Positions 38,478 to 51,500 of a stretch of DNA of 64,000 nt are shown here, piece after piece (position 1 is the stretch's first letter; every line of letters begins with the position of its first letter). The translations under genes were made by a program, and so were the position numbers. The stretch is from Rhabdornis inornatus (Eukaryota > Chordata > Aves > Passeriformes > Rhabdornithidae), in NCBI GenBank assembly GCA_013397075.1, contig VWZS01003780.1:1-64000 (forward strand), read 5' to 3'. The notes beneath the pieces were generated by a model that did not search any database, was not told where the DNA came from, and saw only the letters and a list, made by a program, of their open reading frames with translations.

Positions 38478-40746
38478 CTTATGACACCAGCAGCAGAACC
38501 AAGTAAAATGTGTGGTGCAACAGCAGGTTTTGTTGGCTGGGAGGTGCAATTGCAGTGCAAGTCTTGATTAAAAATATGATTTCTGAGGTCAGAGCATAAT
38601 TTTTTGGTACTAAGAGCTATGTCCAATTTAGATCAGTTTTTATACTGTCACAAAAAGTGATTTATTTTTTTTTTTTAAATACAGACCTTTGGACATACAG
38701 TTTCTAATCTGAACACCTCTACTCAAATATTCCCATTCCCCGGATGCTTTATGGCACTGACACTGAGAGGAGTGCTCCTTCCCAGCCCTGTGTGCTCACT
38801 CCTGCCCTGGCACCATCCCACATTGTGCTGCCACAAGCATCCGTGAGCCTGCACAGTGAACTGAATTGGGGAACTAACCCGTGCTAAAAGTAATCGGTTC
38901 TTTTTCGCAGCTCCTTTTGCCACGTGTCTGTGTGAAGGCTTTTGCTGCAAAAAGGGGGAGGGAGTCACCCAGGGATGGGAGTGAGCAGCACAGGGAGGGC
39001 AGGGCTGCAGCTCTATTGTGCCCATGCCAAGTCGGGCTGATTTAAGAGAACTAATGGCACTGCCGTGGAAAGAATGGATGTGTTTAGAACTTCCCAATAA
39101 ATCAGTCAAAAGAGCATCCCCTCGTGCCCAAAAGCCTCTATATTTTTTTTTTCCATGTCTTGAGTGAGCCATATATTCTGCATTGTCCGCTTGGTGTAAA
39201 GGAACAAAACGCTTCAGCATTTTTGGCTGAAGTATGGCAAGCAGGGAGTTAAAATTAAGCAGTTGCAGGCAAATGTGGTACCATGCTTGCACCATACAAT
39301 GTTTTGCACAAAGGTTTCACAAAGGCTTTGAATGGAAAGATGCAGTTTATGATATTTAAGTGAGACTTGCTCATAAATGGAGCAGGGGGTTTGTTTGAAG
39401 AGCAATTTAAGATCTGTCTGTGTGGTCACAGGCAGAATCATACTGCATTGATACATCAGTATAGAATGAGCTGGTAAAGGGCACATGTGAATTAGGCTCT
39501 TCCAAACACCAGAATATTTGGCACTCTTTTAAAACAGTGCTTTAATACTGTTCTGTTTATGTGAAAATTCTTCATAATTCTTGGAGCGAAATAAAACTAA
39601 AACTTTATGAAACTGTAACAACACTTCTGTGAGTCATCTTCTGGGTCTTGGACTGTCATCATTGCTAAAAATTCACACAGGTGACAGCAAGAATTAGGAA
39701 AATATGATGAAAATGTCTGTTTCTTATTAATATTTCAAGCCCAGGCTGAATTTCATGGGAAAAGTAGATCCTACCACTTTGTGCCTGCTGGTTCCTTTGT
39801 TCCATCCAGTTTGCAATTTTCTATAATGTGGAACTGGGCAATCCAATAGTGTATTGCTCACTGCTTTTATAATAACTCTAGTCTGTGGTATGTTCATTTT
39901 GTAGAGTTATCTGCTTATCTATTCTGTCACCCCCTCAGTAGAATCACCAGTGTAAGATGCATTAAGCCACCAAGACAATTTTTTGCAGAAGGGGATGGGA
40001 GTGGAGATAGAAGCAGGAGCACCATGTGTCTCATTTCAGCTTTTGAACAAATTCAGCTGCTGAGGAATAGACAGAAATGACTTTGGGTGTCTGTTTCTTT
40101 TGTGAACTTTTTGTGTTTTCTTCTACTGTCTGCTCAAGGTTTGCGATCAAAGAGAAAATTGTGTGAAAACATCTGTGGCCCTGCTGTTTGGAGTTGTTAA
40201 CTCTATTCTTTTATGAAATCTGAAATAGTAAATCTTGCATTTTGCAACTAATGATGCCTTCCTAATGCAAGCACCGTTACTTATCACCTAATTACTATTA
40301 TTATTATCTTTTAAAATAATGTTCAGGAAGATAAGGAGAAAAGTTGCTCTTGATTAAATTCACATTTTTTAAACCAAAACATTAACAAAAATGTTGATTA
40401 CATAGATGAAGACAAAGATCAAACTCGAACCTGGGAGAACTGAGAGGGAAGTGAAAAATAAACTGGAGAGAAAGCTTTAATCACATAGAGAGGAAACTTT
40501 AGAAGCTGAAGTCTGTAAGAAAAGCCTTATGTCAAGCTGAATTCACTCGATCATTTTTGATCTTCCATATCAATTATTCCTAGCCAGAAGATGGAGTTAG
40601 AACACTTTAATTTTATAATGTCAAATAAGCAATTTTTAAGGCTTTATCTCTTTGGTAGCCATTGTCGGTGGTTATGTGCTCTAGACAACGTGGTGTGAAG
40701 TGTGAAGGATGTGCAGAGTCCTCTGTCACTGGAATTCCCAGGATGT

Positions 40747-40890
40747 CAGAGAATCAGGGAATGGAAGATGATCTCATTCCATCCCCCCCAGCATGGGCAG
40801 GGACACCTTCCCCTGGAGCAGGTACTCGGAGCCCCATCCCACGCTGAGCCCTGGGCACTGCCAGGGATGTGTTCTGAAAGGTCTGCAGGA
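40747..40890 (-). mobile_element. CR1 LINE 3' fragment (minus orientation), degraded
   Basis: 'AGAGAATCAGGGAATGG', 'CATTCCATCCCCCCCAGCAT' and 'GGGCAGGGACACCTTCCCCT' follow the order of a CR1 3' end seen from the minus strand, in the same subfamily style as the copy at 43.4 kb. The right part is too degraded for a firm boundary. Confidence 0.7.
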
Positions 40891-42831
40891 ATTGTGGCTT
40901 GTGGGCACAAATGCACTGAGGAGCTGAAACAGAACAAGGACTTCTCAAACTGAAAACATGATTAGAAATAATTTTTTAAGAAATAGTTGAGGAGAATTAT
41001 TCACTGACCGAGGCAGTTTGGCGAGCACTTGGAAGAGTGTGGCTCCTAGCAGTCACCCACTAAAATGACTGTAAAGAGCTAAAAATGACCCTATAATATC
41101 TCAAGAAAAGGGGCACAGTGACTCCTCTTTGTGGTGGCCCTAAACCAGCTCTATGTCATGCTGCTAATGGTACAGCATACTCTGAAAGCTGCTCAGGAAA
41201 TTGGGTGGGCATGGGTGGATATTTTGTGCTGAATTCCATGCTGCCATTAATCTTTCTGATAAATTAAATATTTGGAAAAGTAGCCCACGAGACTTTAAAT
41301 GTTTTGCCAAATCTCCTTGTTGTGGCTGACAAACTGTCAAAAGTTGAATGCTCTGTGAATTTAGCCAATGTTTCCTGTAAATGCTCAGTGCCATCAGGGA
41401 TAAAACCCCAGGCCAGACCAGGCAATTCTAATCTGATTTCCCTGCTTTATTTTTTAAACCTCACTGTCTGGCGGCCTCCAGTCAAAAATCTGTCTTTCTT
41501 ATATTTACAGGCTTGGTTCTCAATGCAAATGTCCTGTGTGCAGATTTTAATTAATTAATTAACTTGGTTACAGCTCTGTGTGAGCTGAGGAAAAGTAAAG
41601 GTCACCCTTGTATCTATTGGTCTGAAACAAGCATCAAACAGAAATGATTTCAGAATCTCTTAAGAATTTCCTTTGGTATTTAATATATAGCTTGATTCAC
41701 TATAAGATTACGGATTTTTGTTCCTCTGTTAAAATGCAAAAAAAAAAAAACCTATCATAGATCTGTATTTTTTAGATTTCGTTATGTAAAAGAGAGTTTT
41801 AGTCTCTCTTTTCTTGGAACACTTGTAAAAGATTCTTATTTTGACAAAATGCTTAAAGACAGTGCTTTCAGAAGAAAATATTTTGTCAGAAAATTTCAAC
41901 TAAGTATTCAAAATGTTTCAAATTTTCTATATGAAAATTAGAAATACTGACATGATAATACCATTCATTCTACAGTTTCTTGTAAGTTCTTTGTGCAGCT
42001 TTATTGGTTTTGACTGAAGAGTTGCTGCATTCTGCTGTGCTGGTTACTTGGTAATGATTGTTAGAACACTTACTTTGAAGCTTGAATTAATAAAAACTCC
42101 TTATACCCCAAAATTAAAAAATTTTGTAAAAGGAAAAAAAAAAAAGAAAATTAGATTGCCCAACATTCACAGCAGATACCTGCCTTCTCCACCCCATTTT
42201 CAGATCTGTTTTTTTAATGACTGAACCATTTTGATGACTAAATATTGTAAATTTCCCTGTATATTCACCCTGAAGTCTTGTAACTTCAAGAGAGCTACAC
42301 AACTTTTTATATTATTACTATTTCCAATGTCAAAAATATAATAAAAATTGTTGAAATTAAATAACAGCTTTTGCATTTTGACATTTAAACCGTACTGCTT
42401 AGTAGTCTGACTAGTTTGATAACCGATGTGAACTCTACAGAATGTCTTTATTTAAGCAGTTGTAATAATTTTTAATAACCATTTATACACACTGAGAAAC
42501 TGCATTTTCTAGTTTGCAAAGTAGCAGCTCATTTTCTGTGGCCTGGGGAGATAAATTAAAACTGTTTCAGTGTGAAAGTGGGAGTCAACATTGTTTAAAC
42601 ATAGTAATGTTAGTAAGTTTGAAGTTTCTACGTCTGTGTTTTCAAGCAGCAACATGCATTTTTTTTTTTTCATTGAAGAGAAATTAATTGGACTGTTTGA
42701 TTCAGCATTTCTTTTATAAGTAGCTTTTTCTGGTCTTAACCAACTTGTTTTTGTGAACTCCCAAGTTGAGTTTCCTCTGACCATCTCTCATGATGGAAGC
42801 TTTAGTTCTGAACTTGCACTGATTCTTTATC
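40891..42831 (+). other. Intron 1, unannotated segment
   Basis: AT-rich, with A runs near 41,739 and 42,133 and a T run near 42,660. Nothing else was recognised. Confidence 0.45.
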
Positions 42832-43169
42832 ACTCTCTACATCTGCCTGAAAGGAGGTGGCAGCCAGGTGGGAATCCATCTCTCCTTCCAGGCAGCCAGC
42901 AATAAAATGAGAGGAGATGGCCTCAAGTTGCCCCAGGAGATGTCCAGATGGGATATTAGGGATAATGTTTTCATGGAGAGGGTTGTAAAGCATTGGAACA
43001 GGCTGCCCAGGGGAGCAGTGTAGTCATCATCCCTGGAAGTGCTCAAAACACGTGTGGGTAGGGTACCTGGGGACGTGGTTTAATGGTGAATGTGGTGCTA
43101 GGGCTAAACCTAGTTGGACTTGGTGGTCTTAAAGTTCTTTCCCAACCTTAAAAATTCTATGATTCTATA
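42832..43169 (+). mobile_element. CR1 LINE 3' fragment (plus orientation)
   Basis: It begins at CTCTCTACATCTGCCTGAAA, continues through 'GGCCTCAAGTTGCCCCAGG' and 'GGAACAGGCTGCCCAGGG', and ends with the CR1 terminal octamers ATTCTATG ATTCTATA at about 43,154-43,169. This is an intact 3' end of about 338 bp, 5'-truncated, with a usual CR1 layout. It lies in sense orientation in PDE3B intron 1. Confidence 0.95.
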
Positions 43170-43420
43170 ATTGTATATTGACTTGGTAAAGAATTTTTGT
43201 TCCCTTACCACAGATGTCTGTTTTCCAGGTTGTCTCTGAAGTGGCTGTTCTGACCTTCTTTTTGGATATACTTCTCTAGGGTAATTTATTTGGGATATAA
43301 CCCTCTATTTAATGAAGATCTTAATGTAAATGCAGATAAATTTAAATATCAATATATAGTATATGTGTACATGCATTGTAGTTTAATTCAAATACCTTTC
43401 TGTCATGCAATCATTGATAA

Positions 43421-43772
43421 AACCATAGAATGGTTTGGGTTGGAAGGGACCTCAATATTCTAATTCCACCCCCCTGCCATGGGCAGGGACACCTTCACTA
43501 GACCAGGTTGTCCATGGCCCCATCCAGTGTGGCTTTGAACACTTCCAGCTTCTCTGGGCAACCTGTTCCAGTGCCTCATCACCCTCACAGTAAAGAATTT
43601 CTTACAAATATCTAATCTAAAGCTGCTCTCTCTCTGTTTGGAGCCATTTTTCCCTGTCCTGTCACTGCAGTCCCTCCCTGGCTTTCCCTTTCCCACACTG
43701 GAAGGTTGCTGTGAGGTCTCCATGGAGCCTTTTCTCCTACCAGGCTGAACAGCCTCAACTTTCTCAGCCTGA
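43421..43772 (-). mobile_element. CR1 LINE 3' fragment (minus orientation)
   Basis: The left end 'ACCATAGAATGGTTTGGGTT' is the minus-strand view of a CR1 3' end, followed by 'GGAAGGGACCTC', 'GCCATGGGCAGGGACACCTT' and, further right, 'CAGGCTGAACAGCCTCAACT' at about 43,741. It is about 350 bp, 5'-truncated, and a different subfamily from the plus-strand copy only about 250 bp away, with which it forms an inverted pair. Confidence 0.95.
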
Positions 43773-46700
43773 AGTATTCATCCTTAGTATCTCTGAAGTC
43801 GTTGCTTATTTCAGTGAAATTTAACAGAAGATTAAACATCCAGCTCCAAGTTGCCAGGTAATCCAGTCACAAGACAAAACTTCTAAGGATTTCATCATTT
43901 GTGCTCCTCACAGAGGCACTGATCCTTTTGCTGAAAAAGTGTGTTTATTGTCCTGATACTCCTCGTTGAGGTGTTTACTCAAATTTTGGGAAGAGTCTCT
44001 TCTATGTAGTGAAACATGACAGTGTATTTCCTGTGCTGTTATAAGGACTCAGTTTGTTGTTGTTAATTTGCTGCTCAGTCTTTACCAGTTATGGAAACGA
44101 GCTGTCTAGCAATGACAGCACCAATACAAATGAAATGCTGTCTTATTTTTTGGCTATTTTTTTTTGGTGCTCTGTGCCTTTGTTGCAGAGACTACAACTT
44201 CTTTGTCAGTGTAGCAGGCTACTAGATTGAAATGGCAGTGGCCATTCTTTGGAGGATGAGCTTGAACAAGTTCTGATCTGGTGTGAGGCCTGACTGACTG
44301 CTGCTGCTGGGATGTAAAAGAAAGTTGTCTCACTGGTATTTTGTTTGTGTTGTACCTATTCAGAAATAAAAGGATAGGTCACAGTCTATTCTTGGTGGAG
44401 CCCTGAATAGTAAAATGGACAGCAGATAAAAGGATGAAGCAAAGAAGCTTTCTTTTCAAACAAAATACGAGTTTTCATAGAACTTCTTTTCACTAAATGA
44501 CCAGAAAGCATGAAGATTTGTTAACATTGATTACCACTCATTTTCCTCAGTCTTTTCTGATGCTCAGAGTTATTTTTGCCCCACTCTAAGAAATGGAACT
44601 TGTGTCTGTGAAGAATGTTTCTCATTGCATCTCTAAGTTCACATTTTGCTTGTAGATAAGGTGGTTTTTATATTTATACTTTATTACATTGCTCATAGGC
44701 ATGTGTCATCTGTTTAGGCAGTGAGGTGATGTTTTTGTTTGTTTCAAAATTAACTAGCTAACATTTACAAAGGAGAGGGTGAAGAAGGAAAAAGACACTT
44801 AAAGCTTTACCATTTCCAAGACCAGTTATTAGAACAACAAAACACTCCCCCAGCAAGTCTTACCTCTTTGTGGGTCACAAAGCATCATTGTGGGAGCACA
44901 ATTCTGACTAGAATTCTGTGCAGTGTGTGTTTAGTGCACAAGCTGCATTTTTTGGTAACAACTGGACATTTGTTTCTTGCTCTTTCCTTCCTATCCCAAG
45001 TGATATAGGAAGGATTATCCAGGTGGCTTCTGAAAGTCTCTTTAGAGAGGTTTACCAGGATTTGGGAGAGCAGGGTGTCCTGCTGCTGCTGTCCATGGAA
45101 GCACGGTTGAGCTGTGCTCTAGCCCCTGACAATTCTCAAAGTACAGCAAGTTGTTCCCTTCAGCACCTTGATTGGTTCCACATCCAGCAGCAGAAAAGTG
45201 ATGCTTTGTTTCCCAAGGGTGGAAGAAGAGTGGCAACTCAGTTTTCAGCTGTCATGATGAGAGGTGTGATGGGAAGTAAATTCAGAATTCTGGAAAAGTT
45301 GACTTAGAGCCCTGGTACAGGCATGAAAATCAGAAAGCAAGCAGAGGTGGTTTCACTCTATCTGAATCAGTAAGTAAGGCATTGCTGAGTTTAGCAGAGC
45401 CATTTTTTTTCTTCAGATCTCTCTACTTCACTTCCAGGTAAACTCCTTATACCTTTGGATGGTGTTGAAATGTTTCAGTTTGGGATCATGTAATTATTCT
45501 TGGCCCAAATTACTTCTGGGCTTTATCCAGGAACAATATTCTTTAGGGGTGCATTGGAATCACCCCTGAATTGGAATCAGAGCTTTCTCCCACTCCTGAT
45601 AGAAGACCAAAAGATGCTGAGATGAATAAAATCAGTCATTATCTGCTTCAGATCAAGTTGGTTTTACTTGCTCCTTGTGCTTGTTTTGGTTTTAGAGAAT
45701 TGGTAAAGCTCTTTGCATTGCCAGGAACTAAGTATTTAAAAAGAGAGGTTTACCCCTGTTTACTGCCTTTTCTATAGTTTTTCCACTTTACATAGGGGTG
45801 GTGGGAGTTTTTTATGAAGTGAAGAGGGAATGTTCTTGATATTGATCACTTCCATTTAATATAAGACATATTCCAGTTAGTCTTCCTAAATTTATGGTAA
45901 TGATTCTATTAGGCAGACTCTGTTCTCTTTCCATGCAGGTTTTTTTTGTTTTTTTTTTTCTTTTTTTTTTAAGAGATGTGTGCAGCAAACAACTGTGATA
46001 AATGCACACACAGTCTCTCAGGTCTGAGTAAAAAATTGCACTTGTAGGGTTTTATATTAAATATCTGTCAGAAGAATATGAAAATTAGCATTCTGGGTTT
46101 TGTAATATTGAGTGAAATTATTCCATGTTCTTCTCTGCAGTGTCCTTTTTTTTTTGGCCACTCGAGTTTTAGCTTCTTCCTTCATGTTTTCTCAGAGGAA
46201 TGTGAGCACACAGGATACAGACTCCCTCTGTTATGATGTCTGACATTACAGTGCATTCCTATTAGGCCCAGCTCTGATGAGAAAACTTCTTCATTTCCAG
46301 AGACTGGAGCTGCAGAGTGCTTACTGGAGGTATAATACTTGTGTCTAGCACTTTAAATGCCATTTTTTAAACTTGTGTAATGATGCAGGTTTTTTTTCTT
46401 AATCAACAGATTTTCAGAAGTCGTTAGAAACTTTATAGAACGTTGTTATAGAATGGAAAGTATCAGGCTACTTCGAATTTGAGCTTTACTTGTAAATTAC
46501 ACTGGACTAATAAGTAAGCCTGTTCATAGAGTTTTCACACCCATTTTTTCAAAATTAAAATTCTGTAATTGTAAATTCAGGTTATTTGGAGAGTTGTCTC
46601 AAACATCTTTGCATCTGTAGTTTTATGTTGTTTATTCTTCAGAGTCTTCTGAATAATTTTCTACTTAGAAGTGCTGTATTTTAAATAACTAAGTTCCTTA

Positions 46701-47160
46701 AATACTGGTCTTCCTAAACAGTTGACTGCTTAGAAAATAGTGATGGGATGATTATTTCTATTGGTGCAGGTTGTTTTGTGACATCTTTTGTTTTCTTGCT
46801 ATGGGAACAACAGGGCTTTGTCCCTGTAAACAGTTACCCATTAAAGTTGTTACTGGATTTGGATTTTCATTTACGGATTATACAGATGTGAAAGAAGCTC
46901 AAAGCTTACATTCCAAACTGACAAAACTGACAGCTACTTTTTTTTTTATTTTATTTTTTTCTGGGCAGAGTGAAAATTTTACTATTGAAAATATAAAAAA
47001 ACCAAGTCTCTAGGTGTTCACCAAACGATCTTCGAGCAGATAAAATATCTCTGAAAGCCCGGTGGATTTTTCCAAGAAGCCCTTTTGCAGTTCACATTTA
47101 TAAAATTTGTATCTCTTTCCCCCAAAGCTCTGGTGAGCCCTGCATGCTTCATTCTTTTTC
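43773..47160 (+). other. Intron 1, unannotated segment
   Basis: AT-rich intron with a T-rich stretch near 45,943-45,972. A 129-codon frame at 44,918-45,307 shows no domain and is probably chance. Confidence 0.45.
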
Positions 47161-47192
47161 AATTGTAAACATAGTTTCGGTACTACCACTTT

Positions 47193-47238
47193 TGCACCAA
47201 AGGCGGTTCCTAAGCGACTGCTGACGTCAGTTGGTGCA
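47193..47238. promoter_or_regulatory. Consensus CRE / CRE-type Maf element inside an 8-bp inverted repeat
   Basis: TGACGTCA, the full palindromic cAMP response element, is at 47,222-47,229, within TGCTGACGTCAG (47,219-47,230), which also fits most of the CRE-type Maf recognition element. It is bracketed by the perfect inverted arms TGCACCAA (47,193-47,200) and TTGGTGCA (47,231-47,238). Several CpGs are retained locally. The factor and any activity are inferred. Confidence 0.45.
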
Positions 47239-47260
47239 GCACAAGAAGGTTTGTGTGTTT

Positions 47261-48467
47261 ATCTGCTGTGGGCAGACTCTTAGAAAAGACGAAAGTATGT
47301 AACTAGATTAGACCAAAGAGATTACTGCTTTAAATAAGCATACGTACTGTTTGCAATGCCTTACTCCTTTTTTTTTTTTTTTCTTTTCCTTTTTAATGTA
47401 TTTTATTTTGATTAGCAGCTGTATCTTCTGTTGCATATGCCACAGTATCTCGTTGGCAGGGGATGATAAGGAGGGGTATATATTCTCCTTGCTAATGCTT
47501 TAAAGGGGCAGCTGCTTTACTTCTTCTCTGCAGCTCAGTTAGAATGAGGGTTTAAAAGGAGCATGTGCCATAACGTGAAGATTTCACATACCTGGTCTCA
47601 AGGTTAGAAATAGAACTGTTAGAAATGAAAGCAGGCTTACAATTTCCAGTTTAAGTGAACCATATTTACTTAGAGATTTTTGGCCAGAGCCTATATGTTT
47701 GGAAAAACTGGAATGATACTCTTGGAATATTTTACTGCATGCCTTTGTGTCCAATAGAGCTGGAGTGGAGCTGGATAAAATACCTTTGGAATTTTTTTTT
47801 GTACTTGAATATACTTGCACACCCGAAATGAATAGAAATTACCTGTAGCAAAAACTCTTTGTATGAAAATCTTTTTTATTAAAGTAGTGGGACTGCAGTC
47901 ATAGTAGGCCAAAAAGTGAAGCTTTTGTAGTAATAGTACTGAATGGCATAATAGGGCAGGGAGAAAAATGACAAGCATAGAATCTCCTCTTCAGGTTGAA
48001 GAAGAGAAGCAGCAACTTTCAGAACTAAATAAAAGCCAAGAGCAAGTGCTCCAAATAAACTTATATTAAAATGAAAAAAAAGGTGCCTGTGGGATGTAGG
48101 AGATTATTTGCAAGCAAAAAAGGTCAAGCTAAATAAGGTCCAGCTTGATTGTGGCTGTGGTGATGGTCTTGCCAATCTTGAAGTCCCCATCCATCTTTTA
48201 CATATCCTGTACTGTTATATTGTGCTGTCCACTCTTGCCTTGAGGACCTCCATGGCTGGAGGCTGCCTGGCTTCTCTGGCCATTTTGCTTCACCTTGTCT
48301 CCCTGCCTCAGAGAGAGACATTTTTTCCTTGCCTCTAGACTGAGCTCCTTGTTTCAACACTGCCTCACCTCGTCACACTGCAGCTCGGAGTACAGCCTGG
48401 CTCTGCTGCTGTGATGGCTTCATGTTACACACTAGCAGGACTTTTGCCTCCAAAGCCAAAAATCCAT
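47261..48467 (+). other. Intron 1, unannotated segment
   Basis: It contains a T-rich run near 47,368-47,392. The 48,110-48,460 part is higher in GC and may be the remainder of the old CR1 that follows, but I cannot align it confidently. Confidence 0.4.
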
Positions 48468-48548
48468 TGCTTCTCCAGCCTGGATGAGCCCAGTTCCCCC
48501 AGCCTCTCCTCACAGGGTAGGCTCTCCACTCCCTTTAACCACATCCTT
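48468..48548 (-). mobile_element. Short CR1 internal fragment (minus orientation), probable
   Basis: 'CTTCTCCAGCCTGGATGAGC', 'CAGTTCCCCCAGCCTCTCCT' and 'CACAGGGTAGGCTCTCCA' follow the CR1 block that in intact copies reads like CTCCAGGCTGAACAACCCC and continues into the same order of words. Both ends are lost. Confidence 0.6.
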
Positions 48549-51500
48549 ACTGCATTATATTTTTTCTGCTTTCAATAGGAAAGGTAGACTTAGGAAATGA
48601 CATTTAATTCAGTAAACTGCTCTTAAACAAATGGTGAAGTTACTTGTGAGTTTCCTTAGTATTAAAACATAAAAATAGCTCAGATTAAGAGTTCATTTAT
48701 CTTAATATTCTGTCTCTAATCCCCGATCTTTGTCTAAGGTTGACTTTAACATCCGTTCATAGCAGTGAAATATCTTTTACATCCTTGGCTTGAAGATGTC
48801 GTATTAAACAGACTTTGGGGGCCAAAGGGTGTGTTAGAACTTTTTCTGTCTGTCCAATGCATCTGCCTGCTACTGCAGTGTCTCTAGAAGCAGCACACCA
48901 AGGGAAAAATCAATAAAAACTATAATCACAAGTTGCTGCTTATCATCTTCCCGTCCATTGCAAGGGCTAATGTGCAATTAAGTGCATTAAAGGTCACGGG
49001 GGAAAAGAAAGTAGCTGTAATCAGAAGCCAATGGAAGGATAAAAATACGATCACATATCATACTCTTCTTTCTTTTCTCCCATACCACCTTCCTACACTC
49101 TCCCAACTTCCACCTGTTTTCAGCTCGGGGGACTTTGTGATGTGGTTTAGTTATTTAGTTGTGAGTGCTGCTCAGTCTCCTTCTCAATGTATGGACCTTT
49201 CCTCCTTCGACCAGGTTCCCCTTGAACTTATTTGAGCTCCTTCATCCTTTGATAAAGCAGGTTACTTCCTACCTGTTGGGGAAGAACTGTCTCTTCCTGG
49301 TTTGCACTGGCTTGTTCCTAGCCCATGCTAATGGCATCTGGTTCTTGTGATGTAAAAAAGTGCTCTAATGTGTTTAACTTTTTCCTAACCAGTTCCTTGG
49401 ACAGAATTTGCAGCAATCATGAGTTCACTGTAGCAATGTGCATGACATCTAGCAATGACAATAACTGATTGGTTTAAAAATTGCTTTAAGGTGCTTCAGA
49501 AACCCTCTTGACACAGAAAATGGGATTTTATATTCTGCATGTATTGCAGTAATACACAGGTTTTCTGTTTCGTGTTCCATTTTTTCAAAATCCTATTTGC
49601 CATTAGGATTTCTTTGTTCCAGGCTAATGCAACTCAAAGTTGTGCCCAATGATAGCAGATGTTCTTGTGGAAAACCCCTGGAAATGAAAGAACAACAGAA
49701 AAATCCACCCACTCAGCCAAGATACCATGCTATTACACTGGGAATTACATTTGCAGGGGAATGTTGATGTGCTGTTGTGAGATCAGTTGGAATTACCTCC
49801 ACTGTCTTTACATAATTCCAGAGAAATGGGTGCACCTTGGACATATGGTTTGGGTTTTTGCAAGTATTTTTTCTGCTCTTGTTCACAGAGAGCAAATTTT
49901 AAAGGTTTGTGAAGAAATTGGTTATTCAAAAAGTTATTCTTTCGTTGTCACTGAGTTGAAAAAGCAGTTGCATCAGAGCCCAAAATGCAGGTCTATGGAC
50001 AGAAACAGTCACTCTTTCCTTGTTCATTTTTTATGACTTGTGATCTTACAACAGTCTGATTTCAAAATGTTACTCTGGGATACTGTACAAAATAAATTTA
50101 AATTCTATAATGATTTTTTTAAATTAAACTCTTTAATTTGTTAAACAGTTTAGGCAGTTACTGTAACTTTTCTTGAATTAAGGGTATAAAATAGTAAAAT
50201 TAAATTTTCAAGAACACCTGTGACTTAACCATAATTATTTTAAATTGAGACAAAGCAATTGGCTTTTATTATATTTCTTAATTGCAGCACAGCCTATAAC
50301 AACCATTCTGGTCTCAGGTTTCTTAGTTACCATCCTGTATGTTCTGTTAGTTTGTGAAACTGTAGCTGGGCACCAATCCATAACCTGCTCTCTGTAGATT
50401 TATAATAGACAAACTGAGAAGTTTTTGTCTCTAGATTTGCAAGAATACCCATGCTGACTCTTTATAACTTTTTGATTACTTATTTGCTGGATATTTTTGG
50501 ATAAGGAAATAGAATAGTTTGGGAAGATGTGTCTGTTAGTGTGAGATGCTGGAAATTAAATAATCCCCCACTGATAATTGGCTATCAGTGATGATTTTAT
50601 TTTTGTTTATACGAAGATTAGGAAAAGATGGATTTGATCTTTGATCGTGTAAATGTCTTCTTCCTAGATTTCATATGACTTTTGCTTTTATTCCAGATAT
50701 AAAGTTGGGCAGTTATAAAGCTTTTGTCTTCAGAAACACCTTGAAAGGCTAAGAGACTTCAAGAGATCCACCTTGGGTTTGGTTAGCGTGTGTTAGACAA
50801 TTAGCAGAAAAGTTGGCCAATAGCGTGCATTTATAAAGTTACAAATCAAATGTATTTGTACATAAGTGCTGAAGATGATTTTTGTCTCTGTAGCCCAGAA
50901 TCAACACTTCTGTGAGGGATAGTTCACATGTGACTGCCAAAAATAGGGAAGGTTTGTACTTAAGCTAGGTATGGCTGAAAGAATTGTTTCAGCTCAGTAT
51001 GTTATTGCCTAGTGCAGTCTTTGCAGGCAATCTGGACATGTAGGATTTATTTTGTGATTTCCTTTTCTGTGTCCTTTTTTGGATCCAGCTGTTTTATGTG
51101 GTGTTTCTAGAGGATTCACAGCATATTTTCTGAAATAATTGGTTTTTCTCTCTCTGCTCTTGGTAGCTTTGCCTCGTTGCCTTATCCCAGAAACCGACTG
51201 GCCAAACCTTGGCCAAAAATTCTTGGTTGTCTTATGTGTTGTACATCACTTGTTCCTGAACTACGTGGGGTGACCAGAGTTGTCATCCTGCTTTGGGTAA
51301 CAGCACTGGCGAGGGGATTTCCATCCCTGGTGTAAAAGCTTAACTGCTCATTAACATTTGGAGTTCTAACCCTGAGAGAAATGAGGCTTGAAATGGAGCT
51401 TATCACAAGGGAAATGAAATTGGCCGCTACTCCAAGGTGAGATGGGGATACGGGATAGCTTTTATTCTTTCACAGAAAACATCTGCTATTGACACACTAC

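Larger units (their letters stand above)
35331..40746 (+). other. Intron 1, mostly AT-rich segment
   Basis: It contains an A17 run near 36,270, an ATT microsatellite and a C-rich run listed separately, and a slightly GC- and CpG-richer patch at about 38,760-39,240 that happens to be open for 190 codons on the minus strand. No exon or repeat family was recognised. Confidence 0.45.

Noticed and set aside
38723..39295. 190-codon open frame on the minus strand
   Set aside because: No domain, signal peptide or family resemblance. The region is slightly GC-richer than its surroundings, which lengthens chance frames, and no splice or promoter context supports a gene.
44918..45307. 129-codon open frame in intron 1
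   Set aside because: No domain and no resemblance to PDE3B exons; typical chance frame.
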